From positions 1-57,479 of the forward strand of contig CAIUTB010000098.1 in assembly GCA_903901975.1 (NCBI GenBank): a stretch of 57,479 nt of DNA, given 5' to 3'. A program made the position numbers and the translations under genes. Below, piece after piece: positions 34,116 to 42,439 of the stretch. This DNA is from an uncultured Bacteroidales bacterium. Its GTDB lineage: Bacteria > Bacteroidota > Bacteroidia > Bacteroidales > Paludibacteraceae. Position 1 is the first letter of the stretch; each line of letters begins with the position of its first letter. The notes under the pieces are model-generated. The model was not told where the DNA came from. It did not search any database and worked only from the letters and a program-made list of their open reading frames with translations.

Positions 34116-35894
34116 ATGGAAAGTAAAAGTTGGTATATACGGATGATTGCGTGGCGGGAGTTGCACATCAAAGAGCGCAATTTCATTTTGATATTGAGCT
34201 TATTGATTGGACTATTTACAGCCACAGCAGCATTTTTACTCAAATCGAGCATTCATCTTATTCAATATCTCCTCACCGAAAGCTTTAGTAAACACTCCGT
34301 TAATTACTGGTATCTGGTATTTCCTATAGTAGGTATTCTAATCACTTCCCTTTTTGTTCGTTATATGGTTAAGGATAATATCAGTCATGGTGTTACCCGC
34401 ATTCTATACGCTATTTCGCAACGAAAAAGCATCCTGAAACTTCATAATATCTGGTCGTCGCTGGTAGGTAGTTCCATCACCATTGGCTTTGGTGGTTCGG
34501 TAGGAGCTGAAGCACCTATTGTACTAACCGGTGCTGCCATCGGGTCGAATCTGGGGAATTTCTTCAAAATGGATCAGAAAACACTGATGCTGTTGGTGGG
34601 TTGTGGAGCTGCCGGAGCGATTGGTGGGATTTTTAAAGCACCTATTGCCGGACTTGTTTTCACCCTGGAAGTGCTGATGCTCGATATGACGCTTACCGCC
34701 ATTGTTCCGCTGCTTATTTCGTCGGTTACCGCCACAGCCTTATCTTATTTCTTTTCGGGCAGTTCGTTTACCTTTGAATTTGGTACCTACGAAAGTTTTG
34801 CCATTTCACGAATACCTTATCTGATTTTACTTGGAATTATCTGTGGATTGGTTTCGCTCTATTTTACCCGTGGAATGAACCGCCTGGAAGGACTTTTCCG
34901 CAGGTTCAAAAACCCTTACAGTAAACTGGCAATTGGTGGCTCTATGCTAAGTTTGTTGATTTTTATTTTTCCTCCACTTTACGGCGAAGGTTACGATACC
35001 ATTGTGGCCTTGCTTAACGGTCATTCAGCCACTGTACTCGATCGCAGTTTGTTTCTGGGTATGGGAAACAGTCCGTGGGTATTGATTGTGTATCTGGTAC
35101 TTATTATCGTGTTTAAAATCTTTGCTTCGGCAGCCACTACGAGTGGTGGAGGCGTCGGTGGTATTTTTGCTCCCTCGCTGTTTGTGGGTTGCTTAACCGG
35201 ATTTATTGTTGCTCATTTACTCCGCATGATGGGTCTTCCAATCCCCGAATCAAACTTTGCACTGGCTGGTATGTCGGGACTTATGTCGGGCGTCATGCAT
35301 GCACCACTTACCGGTATTTTCCTTATTGCGGAGCTGACGGGGGGTTATAATCTGTTTATGACTTTGATGATTGTTTCCACTGTTTCGTATCTGACTATTA
35401 TTCTTTTCGAACCTCACAGTCTGTACGCTATGCGGTTGGCACAGAAAGGGGAGTTGCTTACGCATCACAAGGATAAAGCCATTCTGACCATGCTCAAAAT
35501 GGAAAACTTTATCGAAACTGATTTTATTGTTCTGAATCCCGAGATGTCGCTGGGTGAACTGGTGAAAAATATTTCACGCTCCAAACGCAATCTGTTTCCG
35601 GTACTGAATCCGCAAACCAATGTAATTATTGGCATTGTGCTGGTGGACGAAGTACGCAATATCATGTTCCGCCCCGATTTGTACGACCGCTTTAAAGTGA
35701 GTAAACTGATGACATCGATTCCCGCCTCGCTGAATGTTAGCATGCCAATGGAGAAGGTGATGGATATTTTTGAAGATACCGGCTCCTGGTATTTACCGGT
35801 GGTCGACGACGACAAGGTCTATCTTGGGTTTGTATCCAAATCAAAGATTTTCAACTCGTACCGGCATGTGTTGGTACATTTTTCGGACGAATAG
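34116..35894 (+). CDS. ClC-type chloride channel or antiporter with CBS domains
   Basis: Inner-membrane protein of 592 residues: about ten to eleven hydrophobic segments of the ClC fold (residues 20-430), then two CBS domains (about 455-592; LMTSIPASLNVSMPMEKVMD). Selectivity-filter motifs visible are GGSVGAEAPIV, with the gating glutamate, GGIFKAPIAG and GGGVGGIFAPSLFVG. The Glu is kept, fitting a Cl-/H+ antiporter, but exchange versus channel cannot be decided by eye. The start at 34116 follows the promoter box. No partner genes are obvious; an inverted repeat lies directly after the stop. Confidence 0.92.
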   Translation: MESKSWYIRMIAWRELHIKERNFILILSLLIGLFTATAAFLLKSSIHLIQYLLTESFSKHSVNYWYLVFPIVGILITSLFVRYMVKDNISHGVTRILYAISQRKSILKLHNIWSSLVGSSITIGFGGSVGAEAPIVLTGAAIGSNLGNFFKMDQKTLMLLVGCGAAGAIGGIFKAPIAGLVFTLEVLMLDMTLTAIVPLLISSVTATALSYFFSGSSFTFEFGTYESFAISRIPYLILLGIICGLVSLYFTRGMNRLEGLFRRFKNPYSKLAIGGSMLSLLIFIFPPLYGEGYDTIVALLNGHSATVLDRSLFLGMGNSPWVLIVYLVLIIVFKIFASAATTSGGGVGGIFAPSLFVGCLTGFIVAHLLRMMGLPIPESNFALAGMSGLMSGVMHAPLTGIFLIAELTGGYNLFMTLMIVSTVSYLTIILFEPHSLYAMRLAQKGELLTHHKDKAILTMLKMENFIETDFIVLNPEMSLGELVKNISRSKRNLFPVLNPQTNVIIGIVLVDEVRNIMFRPDLYDRFKVSKLMTSIPASLNVSMPMEKVMDIFEDTGSWYLPVVDDDKVYLGFVSKSKIFNSYRHVLVHFSDE

Positions 35895-36021
35895 AGCCCC
35901 CGAAATCCCCCGAAAGGGGACTTTTAGTTAGCAATAATTCTCAGTAATTTCATAGAAAATAATTTTAGAAAAATCAACATATAAACTTTTCAGAAGTCCC
36001 CTTTGGGGGGATTTAGGGGCC
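35895..36021. repeat. Inverted repeat of GGGGATTTAGGGG-type ends
   Basis: Left arm (35895-35923, AGCCCCCGAAATCCCCCGAA followed by AGGGGACTT) and right arm (35994-36021, AAGTCCCCTTTGGGGGGATT followed by TAGGGGCC) are imperfect reverse complements around an AT-rich core of about 70 bp. Half-sites of the same kind occur at 39234-39255. The right arm ends 4 bp before the xseB start codon. Confidence 0.7.
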
Positions 36022-36025
36022 AATC

Positions 36026-36223
36026 ATGAAAAAACAAACCTACACAGAAGCTGTTGCCGAACTGGAGCAGATTCTGGCAGAACTTGAAAACAATTCGGAA
36101 GTAAATATGGATGTAATTTCGGAGAAAGTAAAACGGGCAGCCGTATTGATGGAATTCTGCAAAAAGCAGTTACATGAACTGGACGAAGATTTAGAGAAGA
36201 TTTTATCGGAATTAGGAAACTAA
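36026..36223 (+). CDS. xseB: Exodeoxyribonuclease VII small subunit
   Basis: Small subunit of exonuclease VII, which degrades single-stranded DNA with the large subunit XseA. The 65 residues match the family: YTEAVAELEQILAELENNSE, VNMDVISEKVKRAAVLMEFC, and a C-terminal amphipathic helix. xseA is not adjacent; upstream is the ClC gene, and the region just before the ATG is a repeat arm, so expression may have been affected by that insertion. Downstream is the broken MNT/HEPN pair. Confidence 0.9.
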   Translation: MKKQTYTEAVAELEQILAELENNSEVNMDVISEKVKRAAVLMEFCKKQLHELDEDLEKILSELGN

Positions 36224-36282
36224 TTTGCAATAAGATTGTATATTTGCAACGTAAATATGTGATAATCATTTTTGATAAACCA

Positions 36283-36597
36283 ATGAGTCGCCCCGAAATT
36301 ATATCTGAACTCCAGTTGCTGTTGCACAGAATTGCTCCTGATGCCCAGTTTTGGCTTTATGGAAGTGAAGCATGAGGTGAAGCACGAATTGATAGTGATA
36401 TTGACCTTTTGATTTTGCTCGATAAAGACAAAGTTAGCAGAGAAGATGAAAAAATGATTTCATACCCGCTTTTTGATTTTGAGGTTGAAAAAGGAGTAAT
36501 AATAAGTCCAAAAATTTTCTCAAAAAAAATGTGGTTTGAGAAATACTCTATTACACCATTTTTTGAAAATGTAACTAAAGAAAGTATTCAACTATGA
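36283..36597 (+). pseudogene. MNT-type nucleotidyltransferase (antitoxin) with in-frame TGA
   Basis: Reading from ATG at 36283 gives the minimal nucleotidyltransferase (MNT) fold: IISELQLLLHRIAPDAQFWL, YGSEA, a TGA stop at 36373-36375, then GEARIDSDIDLLILLDKDK and a stop at 36595. In MNT antitoxins the stop position holds Arg in GSxARG, and a single C-to-T change from CGA gives TGA. The Asp pair of SDIDLL is intact. The gene overlaps the HEPN gene by 4 bp (ATGA). Confidence 0.82.
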
Positions 36598-36947
36598 ATG
36601 ATGAAAGCAGAAAGCAAATAGTTGAATTTCGGATTGAAAATGCCCGAAATACATTAAAAGAAGTACTTATTCTGACCCAAAATGAGTTGTGGAATACGGC
36701 AATTAACCGATTGTAATATGCTTGTTATTATGCTGCATCAGCATTGTTGGTTGCTAATCAGATTGAAACTCACACACATGCCGGAGTAAGGCAAATGCTG
36801 GCTCTTCATTTTGTAAAACCGGGCAAACTCTCAAAGCAGTTCTTTAATACTTTTGGCTCACTATTCGAAAAAAGACAAACCGGAGATTACGAAGATTTTG
36901 TTTTTATGACAAAAGAAGTTGTTGAAGAATTTATCCTCAAGCAGTAG
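36594..36947 (+). pseudogene. HEPN-domain toxin gene with in-frame TAA
   Basis: Starting at ATG 36594 (overlapping the MNT stop), the frame reads MNDESRKQIVEFRIENARNT and NTAINRL, then a TAA at 36714-36716, then YACYYAASALLVANQIETHT and a normal stop at 36945. The TAA replaces the first Tyr of the typical NRLYYACYYA motif of HEPN toxins. The rest fits a HEPN protein of 117 residues paired with MNT. With both partners broken, the module looks dead, but a truncated product from an internal start cannot be ruled out. Confidence 0.82.
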
Positions 36948-36998
36948 AGTTTGTAGAAGAAGTTAGCAAGTTAATATACAACAATTAATTAGTTGGGA

Positions 36999-37658
36999 TT
37001 AGCTGATATATTCAAGCTCAAACAAAGCTAAACCGGCGTATTTCTTGAACAATTCCCTGCTGTGTTCAACAGATTTCTGCAAGCCGTCATTTCCTGAGTA
37101 CCCATTGATTATCAACAACAGATTTATCGTTAAATCGCTAATTTTTGTTCGTTCATTGTCACTGGTTGGCGTACCGATTCCGGCAATTTTGTCACGATAA
37201 AGAGGCATTCCGTCCACATTCAGCAGTCCACGTCCGATAGCTTCAAATTCATCTTCGGCAGTTCCGACTCCCAGCACCACATCGCCCTGAATTTTATCGG
37301 CATCAAAACCACCGATGGAGAATCCACTCCGAATAGAAACAAGATTAATGATATCAACCAATGTGTTGACTTTATAAATCTCAATCTCACGAACTATCCG
37401 TCGACAAAGAGCTTCGGCTGATGGACGGTAGCGGTTCGGGTCTTTGCCCAAGATCTTATAAGCCTGGCGGGTAGCTGCAATTTCAGGTCGTTTATTGATT
37501 TCTTCAATGGTGTAAGTATTCCTGATTCTCAGTATTTCAGCTTCCATTTCCTGCCATAACCCAGCAGAACTAGCTGAATTTTGTACTTCACAGCGAATAA
37601 TTGCCAGTTTTAAATCTGGACAGGCTTCACGTATTTTTGATGAAATTTGAATATTCAT
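36999..37658 (-). CDS. B3/4 domain protein (tRNA-synthetase-beta-like)
   Basis: Protein of 219 residues of the B3/4 family, a domain of the phenylalanyl-tRNA synthetase beta subunit that occurs as a free-standing protein. Typical blocks are RPEIAATRQAYKILGKDPNR, RPSAEALCRRI, NTLVDIINLVSIRSGFSIGG and GIGTPTSDNERT. Stand-alone members have a proposed editing-like or unknown role. It follows pgeF by 29 bp, and both follow the conserved hpt-adk-obg block in the same direction. Confidence 0.85.
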   Translation of the reverse strand: MNIQISSKIREACPDLKLAIIRCEVQNSASSAGLWQEMEAEILRIRNTYTIEEINKRPEIAATRQAYKILGKDPNRYRPSAEALCRRIVREIEIYKVNTLVDIINLVSIRSGFSIGGFDADKIQGDVVLGVGTAEDEFEAIGRGLLNVDGMPLYRDKIAGIGTPTSDNERTKISDLTINLLLIINGYSGNDGLQKSVEHSRELFKKYAGLALFELEYIS

Positions 37659-37667
37659 TTCTTTTTA

Positions 37668-37706
37668 TTGGCACATTTTCATATTGGCTAATTGGCACAT
37701 TGAATC
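37668..37706. repeat. Short TTGGCACATT repeat tract
   Basis: Contains ATTGGCACATT (37669-37679) and AATTGGCACATT (37690-37701), the same word as the tract between umuD and umuC at 42313-42438. It overlaps the end of pgeF and the start region of the B3/4 gene. Confidence 0.45.
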
Positions 37707-38461
37707 ATAATTCCACTCAACATTCTCCCCGATTTTATTCCCAATCGACGTGCGGAAAAGAAACGCTCGTGTTCGGTATAGCTGCAAATTCCTGCAATCT
37801 CAATATGTTCGGGTATAATTCCGGCATTCAGTAACGATTGTCGGTTTGCTTCCCAAAGATCGAGATAAACAGAGCCGTTTCGCTCCACAAAAATTTCTCC
37901 GGTATCAAATCCGGCATTCTCAAAGTTTTTTAATACTTCGTTGCCAACTTCATACACAGCAACTGAAATGGATGGTCCAATAGAAACGATTATATCCGTA
38001 GTATTACAACCAAATTTTTCAATCATTGTCAACAGGGTTTTTTCTGCAATGCGCGCACAAGTTCCCCGCCATCCGGCATGAGCTACAGCAACTACTTTTT
38101 TCTGAGCATCAAAGAAAATCAGAGGAACACAATCGGCAGTGCTGACTCCGATACAAACCCCCGGAAGTTGCGTAATCAGTGCATCAACCCCATTCAGGCA
38201 GTATGTTTTTTCGTCAGCAGAACCATGGAAAAAGGCTTGGTCTATTATACGGATCTCAGTTCCATGTGTTTGGAATGGAATGATTAATTTTGAAGGTTCA
38301 ATGCCCAGTTTTTGACACAGAAGTTGATGATTTTCTTCCAGATGAACCGGATTATCACCCGAAAATGGACTCAGATTGAATGATGCGTAATTGCCCACGC
38401 TTACACCGCCCTGACGGGTAGTTGTAAAGGAAATACAATCTGCGCTTTTATTTATTATCAA
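37688..38461 (-). CDS. pgeF: Peptidoglycan editing factor PgeF (laccase domain)
   Basis: Copper/zinc enzyme of 257 residues from the PgeF/YfiH family, which removes misincorporated amino acids from peptidoglycan precursors. Landmarks are TTRQGGVSVGNYASFNLSPF, the metal-binding His in PFQTHGTE, the Cys in GVSTADCVPLIF and the His in VAVAHAGWRGT. The family's CCYEVG segment is here SVAVYEVG. It lies between the B3/4 gene and a small exported protein, in the hpt-adk-obg-pgeF order common in Bacteroidales. Confidence 0.92.
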   Translation of the reverse strand: MIINKSADCISFTTTRQGGVSVGNYASFNLSPFSGDNPVHLEENHQLLCQKLGIEPSKLIIPFQTHGTEIRIIDQAFFHGSADEKTYCLNGVDALITQLPGVCIGVSTADCVPLIFFDAQKKVVAVAHAGWRGTCARIAEKTLLTMIEKFGCNTTDIIVSIGPSISVAVYEVGNEVLKNFENAGFDTGEIFVERNGSVYLDLWEANRQSLLNAGIIPEHIEIAGICSYTEHERFFSARRLGIKSGRMLSGIMIQCAN

Positions 38462-38508
38462 ATTTTCCAGAAATAGATACGCTATAAATTACTGTGTTAT
38501 TCACTTAT

Positions 38509-39177
38509 TCAACAACCTGTTTCATAAATCTCTCCTGTTTCTTTCCCATTTTCATCGTATACCTTTCCATACTGAAAAGATCCATTATTATACTTTTTAA
38601 TGGTTTTCATTTTGCCGGATGGATAGAATTCATACCAAAAACCATTCCTCTGTCCATTTTTATTGATAAGGTTTATAGTATCGTTTCTTAAAATTTCAAA
38701 TTGTATGGGTTTCGTAGGACAAGCTTTTAGAAGTTGGGTGCCAAAATATATGTTATCTGGCATTTTTTTGACAGTTGAAATTACAAATTCGAATCGTTGA
38801 AAATCAGGACCTCCGATAGGTGTGTGGTAAACAGCACTTTTCTGATAACCTCTTGTTTCGTACTTGCGGGTTTTTGGATTGTATTCTCTTTTAAATACTA
38901 CTTTATTAGTGTCTTCAAGTTCAATATAGAGGATTTCTTTACGCATTTCAACTTTTGGACGATGGGCATTTATATCCATTCCATTACTATTCACATAAAT
39001 GGTCAGAAACAGCGTATTATTTTTCAAAACATTTTTCGAGATGCAATTTCCCAACACACGTAAATCCTTAGTGCCATCATAAAAATGTGAAAAACTTATA
39101 ACTTTAGGGTTTTGAGCTACTAATTGACTCATTAAAATTGTTAAGCCAAAAATAAAAAGAAGGGTGAAAGTCTTCAT
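38509..39177 (-). CDS. Exported protein with MORN-like C-terminal repeats
   Basis: Protein of 222 residues with a signal peptide (MKTFTLLFIFGLTILMSQLV); the start at 39177 avoids a TTG at 39183. The middle is a beta-rich region without a recognised domain (GGPDFQRFEFVISTVKKMPD). The last 40 residues (NGQRNGFWYEFYPSGKMKTI, then KKYNNGSFQYGKVYDENGKE) look like MORN-repeat or toxin-antitoxin YwqK-like repeats. Function unknown. It interrupts the otherwise familiar obg-pgeF neighbourhood. Confidence 0.72.
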   Translation of the reverse strand: MKTFTLLFIFGLTILMSQLVAQNPKVISFSHFYDGTKDLRVLGNCISKNVLKNNTLFLTIYVNSNGMDINAHRPKVEMRKEILYIELEDTNKVVFKREYNPKTRKYETRGYQKSAVYHTPIGGPDFQRFEFVISTVKKMPDNIYFGTQLLKACPTKPIQFEILRNDTINLINKNGQRNGFWYEFYPSGKMKTIKKYNNGSFQYGKVYDENGKETGEIYETGC

Positions 39178-39254
39178 AGCCAATTATTTGATCAGGACTA
39201 AATTATGTTAGTAGATTAAATCAACAAACAATATGCCCCTTTAGGGGTTAGGGG

Positions 39255-40406
39255 TTACAATTCGTCCCAACCGATGCCTTTGTATTTACTCAAATCATCC
39301 TCTTCCTCATCATCGTTCCATTCTTCCTCATTTTCTTCATCCCATTCTTCGGCATCAATCAGTTTCTGACTAATCTCCATAGGGCGATGAGAGAATTCAA
39401 CCACCTTGTTGGATTCTTTGTTGATTTCTGTCCAAATCAGGTCTTTTAACTCTGGAATTCCCAGACCGGATATCGATGAAATAAACACCGTTTGAATGTC
39501 TTTCGGAAGTTCTTTTCTCAATTCTTCCAACAATTCCTCATCCAGCATATCGCATTTGGTTATGGCTAAAACGCGCTGTTTGTCAACCAATTCAGGATTG
39601 TATTGCTTTAATTCATTGAGTAAAATATCAAATTCTTTAATGATATCGTCACTATCAGCCGGAATCATAAACAGCAAAATAGAGTTTCGCTCAATATGGC
39701 GCAAAAAACGCAAACCGAGTCCACGACCTTCGGCAGCTCCTTCAATAATTCCGGGAATATCGGCCATGACAAAGGACTTTCCGTCACGATAAGATACAAT
39801 TCCCAGATTGGGAACGAGTGTGGTAAAAGGATAATCAGCGATTTCAGGTTTTGCAGCCGAAACAACCGACAACAAAGTTGATTTTCCGGCATTCGGAAAA
39901 CCTACCAGTCCGACATCAGCAAGTACTTTGAGTTGCAGAATAACCGTTTTTTCGATAGGAGGTTCGCCTGGCTGAGCAAAACGGGGTGTTTGATTCGTTG
40001 ATGTGCGAAAATGCCAGTTCCCCTGACCGCCACGACCACCCTGTACCAAAACCACTTCCTGCCCATCTTCAGTAATATCACACAAATATTCACCCGTTTC
40101 AGCATCATAAACCACCGTTCCGCAAGGCACTTCAATCACTTTATCTTCGCCTTCTTTTCCAAAACTACGACTCTGACTGCCACCATCGCCATCACCGGCA
40201 TGGATATGACGGGCATATTTTAGATGAATAAGCGTCCAGTGATTTTTGCTTCCACGCAAAATGATATGACCGCCACGTCCACCATCACCTCCATCCGGAC
40301 CACCTTTCATGGTCAGTTTGTCGCGGTATAAATGCTTGGAACCAGCTCCACCTTTGCCCGAGCGGCAAAATATCTTTACGTAATCAACAAAGTTTGAACT
40401 TGCCAT
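39255..40406 (-). CDS. obg: GTPase Obg
   Basis: Essential ribosome-associated GTPase of 383 residues. The glycine-rich OBG domain (about 1-158, [15 protein letters not shown] and [10 protein letters not shown]) is followed by a G domain with G1 [10 protein letters not shown]3 DIPGI, and G4 TKCD, and an acidic C-terminal tail ([20 protein letters not shown]) typical of Bacteroidetes members. It lies 99 bp downstream of adk. The tail is longer than in E. coli ObgE. Confidence 0.95.
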   Translation of the reverse strand: MASSNFVDYVKIFCRSGKGGAGSKHLYRDKLTMKGGPDGGDGGRGGHIILRGSKNHWTLIHLKYARHIHAGDGDGGSQSRSFGKEGEDKVIEVPCGTVVYDAETGEYLCDITEDGQEVVLVQGGRGGQGNWHFRTSTNQTPRFAQPGEPPIEKTVILQLKVLADVGLVGFPNAGKSTLLSVVSAAKPEIADYPFTTLVPNLGIVSYRDGKSFVMADIPGIIEGAAEGRGLGLRFLRHIERNSILLFMIPADSDDIIKEFDILLNELKQYNPELVDKQRVLAITKCDMLDEELLEELRKELPKDIQTVFISSISGLGIPELKDLIWTEINKESNKVVEFSHRPMEISQKLIDAEEWDEENEEEWNDDEEEDDLSKYKGIGWDEL

Positions 40407-40505
40407 TTTTTTATTTTAAATTTTAAATTTTAGATTTTAGACTGGAACCGGAACATAGATAAGTTTTAAAAACCCAATCGTAAATCTAAATCTAAAATTG
40501 TATGT

Positions 40506-41084
40506 TTAAGCTATTTTAGAATCGATAACTTCGGAAATACGTCCGAAAATCTCCTCAATTGTACCCATACCATCGATGGGCGTGTATTGGTTTTTGTTTT
40601 TATAAAAATCGTTGACCGGTTCGGTGAGTTTATGATAAACATCCAGGCGTTTTTTAATGGTTTCTATATTATCATCGCTTCGTCCTGATGTTTTCCCGCG
40701 AATAATAAGCCTGTCAATTAACTCATTTTCACTTACTTTTAAATCAACTAAAAGCGAAATTTCTTTATCCAGATTTTTCAACATCACTTCCAGTGCTTCG
40801 GCTTGAGCCACCGTACGTGGAAATCCGTCCAGAATAATCCCATTGCTGTCGTCGTGTTGATTTTCAACATATTTCAACAATATATCAATAATCATTTCAT
40901 CCGGAACTAATTCACCCTTGGAAATGTAGCTGTCGGCAATAATTCCCAGGTCAGTTTTCGTAGCGATTTCCTTTCGAAGCAAATCACCTGTAGATAAGTG
41001 GGTTAACGAGTATTTCTCAACGATTAAGTCACTCTGAGTTCCTTTCCCACAACCGGGTGCACCACACATAATAATGTTCAACAT
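40506..41084 (-). CDS. adk: Adenylate kinase
   Basis: Balances adenine nucleotides (AMP + ATP to 2 ADP). The 192-residue protein is a short-LID form: P-loop GAPGCGKGTQ at the N-terminus, AMP-binding LSTGDLLR and DGFPRT, and RLIIRGKTSGRSDDN where a long zinc LID would be in other bacteria. It starts 19 bp downstream of hpt and precedes obg. Confidence 0.95.
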   Translation of the reverse strand: MLNIIMCGAPGCGKGTQSDLIVEKYSLTHLSTGDLLRKEIATKTDLGIIADSYISKGELVPDEMIIDILLKYVENQHDDSNGIILDGFPRTVAQAEALEVMLKNLDKEISLLVDLKVSENELIDRLIIRGKTSGRSDDNIETIKKRLDVYHKLTEPVNDFYKNKNQYTPIDGMGTIEEIFGRISEVIDSKIA

Positions 41085-41103
41085 TGCTATATTCTTTTAT
41101 TAT

Positions 41104-41643
41104 TTATTCCGAGACAACTGTGTAAATATCTTTCAGATTACGACCATATCCGTCGTAATCCAGTCCGTAACCAACAATAAAATCGTTTGGAATTTTCATA
41201 GCAATATAATCTACCGTAATATCACGTTGCAGTGCATCTGGCTTTTGAAGAAAAGTAGCCACACGTATTTCATTAGCACCTTTAGCTCGCAACGAACCCA
41301 AAATACGCTCCATTGTAATGCCGGTATCCACAATATCTTCAACCACTACCACATTCCGTCCTACCACACTTTCATTGAGTCCGATAATTTCTTTCACAGT
41401 GCCGGTAGTATAAAGTCCATCGTATGACGAGAGTTTGATAAACGTAATTTCACAAGCTATATTTACCGTTTTCATTAAATCGCCGGCAAACATAAAGGCA
41501 CCATTCAGCACACAAATAAAAAGGGGATCTTTGTCGGCCATATCACGGTTTATAGCCTCAGCAACAGCACGCACTGCTTTCTGAATTTCGATTTCGGGAA
41601 TGGATAAGCTGAATTTTTTGTCTTTAATTTGAATAATGCTCAT
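41104..41643 (-). CDS. hpt: Hypoxanthine phosphoribosyltransferase
   Basis: Purine-salvage enzyme making IMP (and possibly GMP) from PRPP. With start at 41643 (MSIIQIKDKKFSLSIPE) it has 179 residues, the normal length; the longer frame to 41793 adds unrelated residues across the promoter. Landmarks: LFICVLNGAFMFAGDL, the PRPP motif VVVVEDIVDTGITM, and the C-terminal VGYGLDYDGYGRNL. First gene of the hpt-adk-obg run; a -7 box TACTTTTG is at 41694-41701. It is divergent from umuD. Confidence 0.94.
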   Translation of the reverse strand: MSIIQIKDKKFSLSIPEIEIQKAVRAVAEAINRDMADKDPLFICVLNGAFMFAGDLMKTVNIACEITFIKLSSYDGLYTTGTVKEIIGLNESVVGRNVVVVEDIVDTGITMERILGSLRAKGANEIRVATFLQKPDALQRDITVDYIAMKIPNDFIVGYGLDYDGYGRNLKDIYTVVSE

Positions 41644-41693
41644 AATGTGTAAAACTGAATGTGTGAAAAATAGGCTACATATACATAGATTTG

Positions 41694-41701
41694 CAAAAGT
41701 A
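41694..41701 (-). promoter_or_regulatory. Bacteroidetes-type -7 box of hpt
   Basis: TACTTTTG (minus strand), about 50 bp upstream of the start; -33 element unclear. Probably drives the hpt-adk-obg transcript. Confidence 0.5.
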
Positions 41702-41854
41702 CTAAAAAACATTTGTCTACGAAATAACAGAAACGCTGTTGTTGGAAACTTGATGCAAGTTTTATGATAAGATTTTGAAGGTTTTTGAAACAAAATGCGT
41801 TACTTTGTCATAAGTTGGAATGAAATACTGACACGCAAACTCTATTCAGATAAC

Positions 41855-42313
41855 ATGCAAAAAATCAATAAAATAGCAAGTTCTTCAACCCTTGATTTTT
41901 ATTCGGCCAATACCGAAACCGTGCTGGAGTTGCCACTCGTGGATGGTGGCATTGCAGCAGGATTTCCCAGTCCGGCTCAGGATTATATCGATCTGAAAAT
42001 CGACCTCAACAAAGAGTTGATTTCCAATCCGTCGAGTACATTCTATGGTCGGGTGAAAGGTGCTTCGATGCAGGATGCGGGCATTGTAGATGGTGATATT
42101 TTAGTGATTGACAAGTCCATTAAGCCACAGGATGGTGATACGGCTGTGTGTTTTATCGACGGTGAATTTACCCTGAAATATATTAAAATTGAGCCGGATG
42201 CCGTCTACCTCATCCCAGCTAATCCGAAGTTTCAAGCGCTCAAAGTAACCGAAGAAAATAATTTCTGTATTTGGGGCGTGGTGACCTATTCAATAAAGAG
42301 TCATAAGAAATAA
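41855..42313 (+). CDS. umuD: LexA-like/UmuD protein
   Basis: SOS mutagenesis protein of 152 residues. It has the S24 peptidase fold: cleavage-site segment GGIAAGFPSP with the Ala-Gly bond, catalytic Ser in GASMQDAGIVDGD, and catalytic Lys in DGEFTLKYIK. The start at 41855 (MQKINKIAS) is chosen over the in-frame ATG at 41795, which overlaps the promoter region (TTACTTTG at 41800-41807). UmuD normally pairs with UmuC; here a 126-bp repeat tract separates them. Regulation by SOS is likely but a LexA box could not be recognised. Confidence 0.9.
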   Translation: MQKINKIASSSTLDFYSANTETVLELPLVDGGIAAGFPSPAQDYIDLKIDLNKELISNPSSTFYGRVKGASMQDAGIVDGDILVIDKSIKPQDGDTAVCFIDGEFTLKYIKIEPDAVYLIPANPKFQALKVTEENNFCIWGVVTYSIKSHKK

Positions 42314-42438
42314 TGTGCCAATGAGTCAATATGCCAATGTGCCAATTATTAAACAATCAACTTATCCTCTTAACTCACTAGCATATTAGCACATTGGCAT
42401 ATTAGCACATTGGCATATTAGCACATTAGCACATTAAA
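42313..42438. repeat. Repeat tract between umuD and umuC
   Basis: ATTAGCACATTGGCAT is present twice in tandem (42385-42400 and 42401-42416), then shorter copies of ATTAGCAC run up to the umuC start. An inverted match ATGCCAATGTGCCAAT is at 42331-42346, so the RNA can fold. The same word occurs at 37669-37701. Confidence 0.75.
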
Positions 42439-42439
42439 C

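Noticed and set aside
36283-36947. Stop-codon recoding (selenocysteine or readthrough) in the MNT/HEPN pair
   Set aside because: TGA and TAA replace Arg and Tyr, not Sec-type positions, and no recoding element was seen; decay by point mutation is simpler.
41795-41854. Upstream start of umuD
   Set aside because: It overlaps the promoter-like region and adds residues absent from UmuD proteins.
42385-42438. CRISPR-like repeats next to umuC
   Set aside because: Period of 16 bp without spacers; it is a simple tandem repeat.
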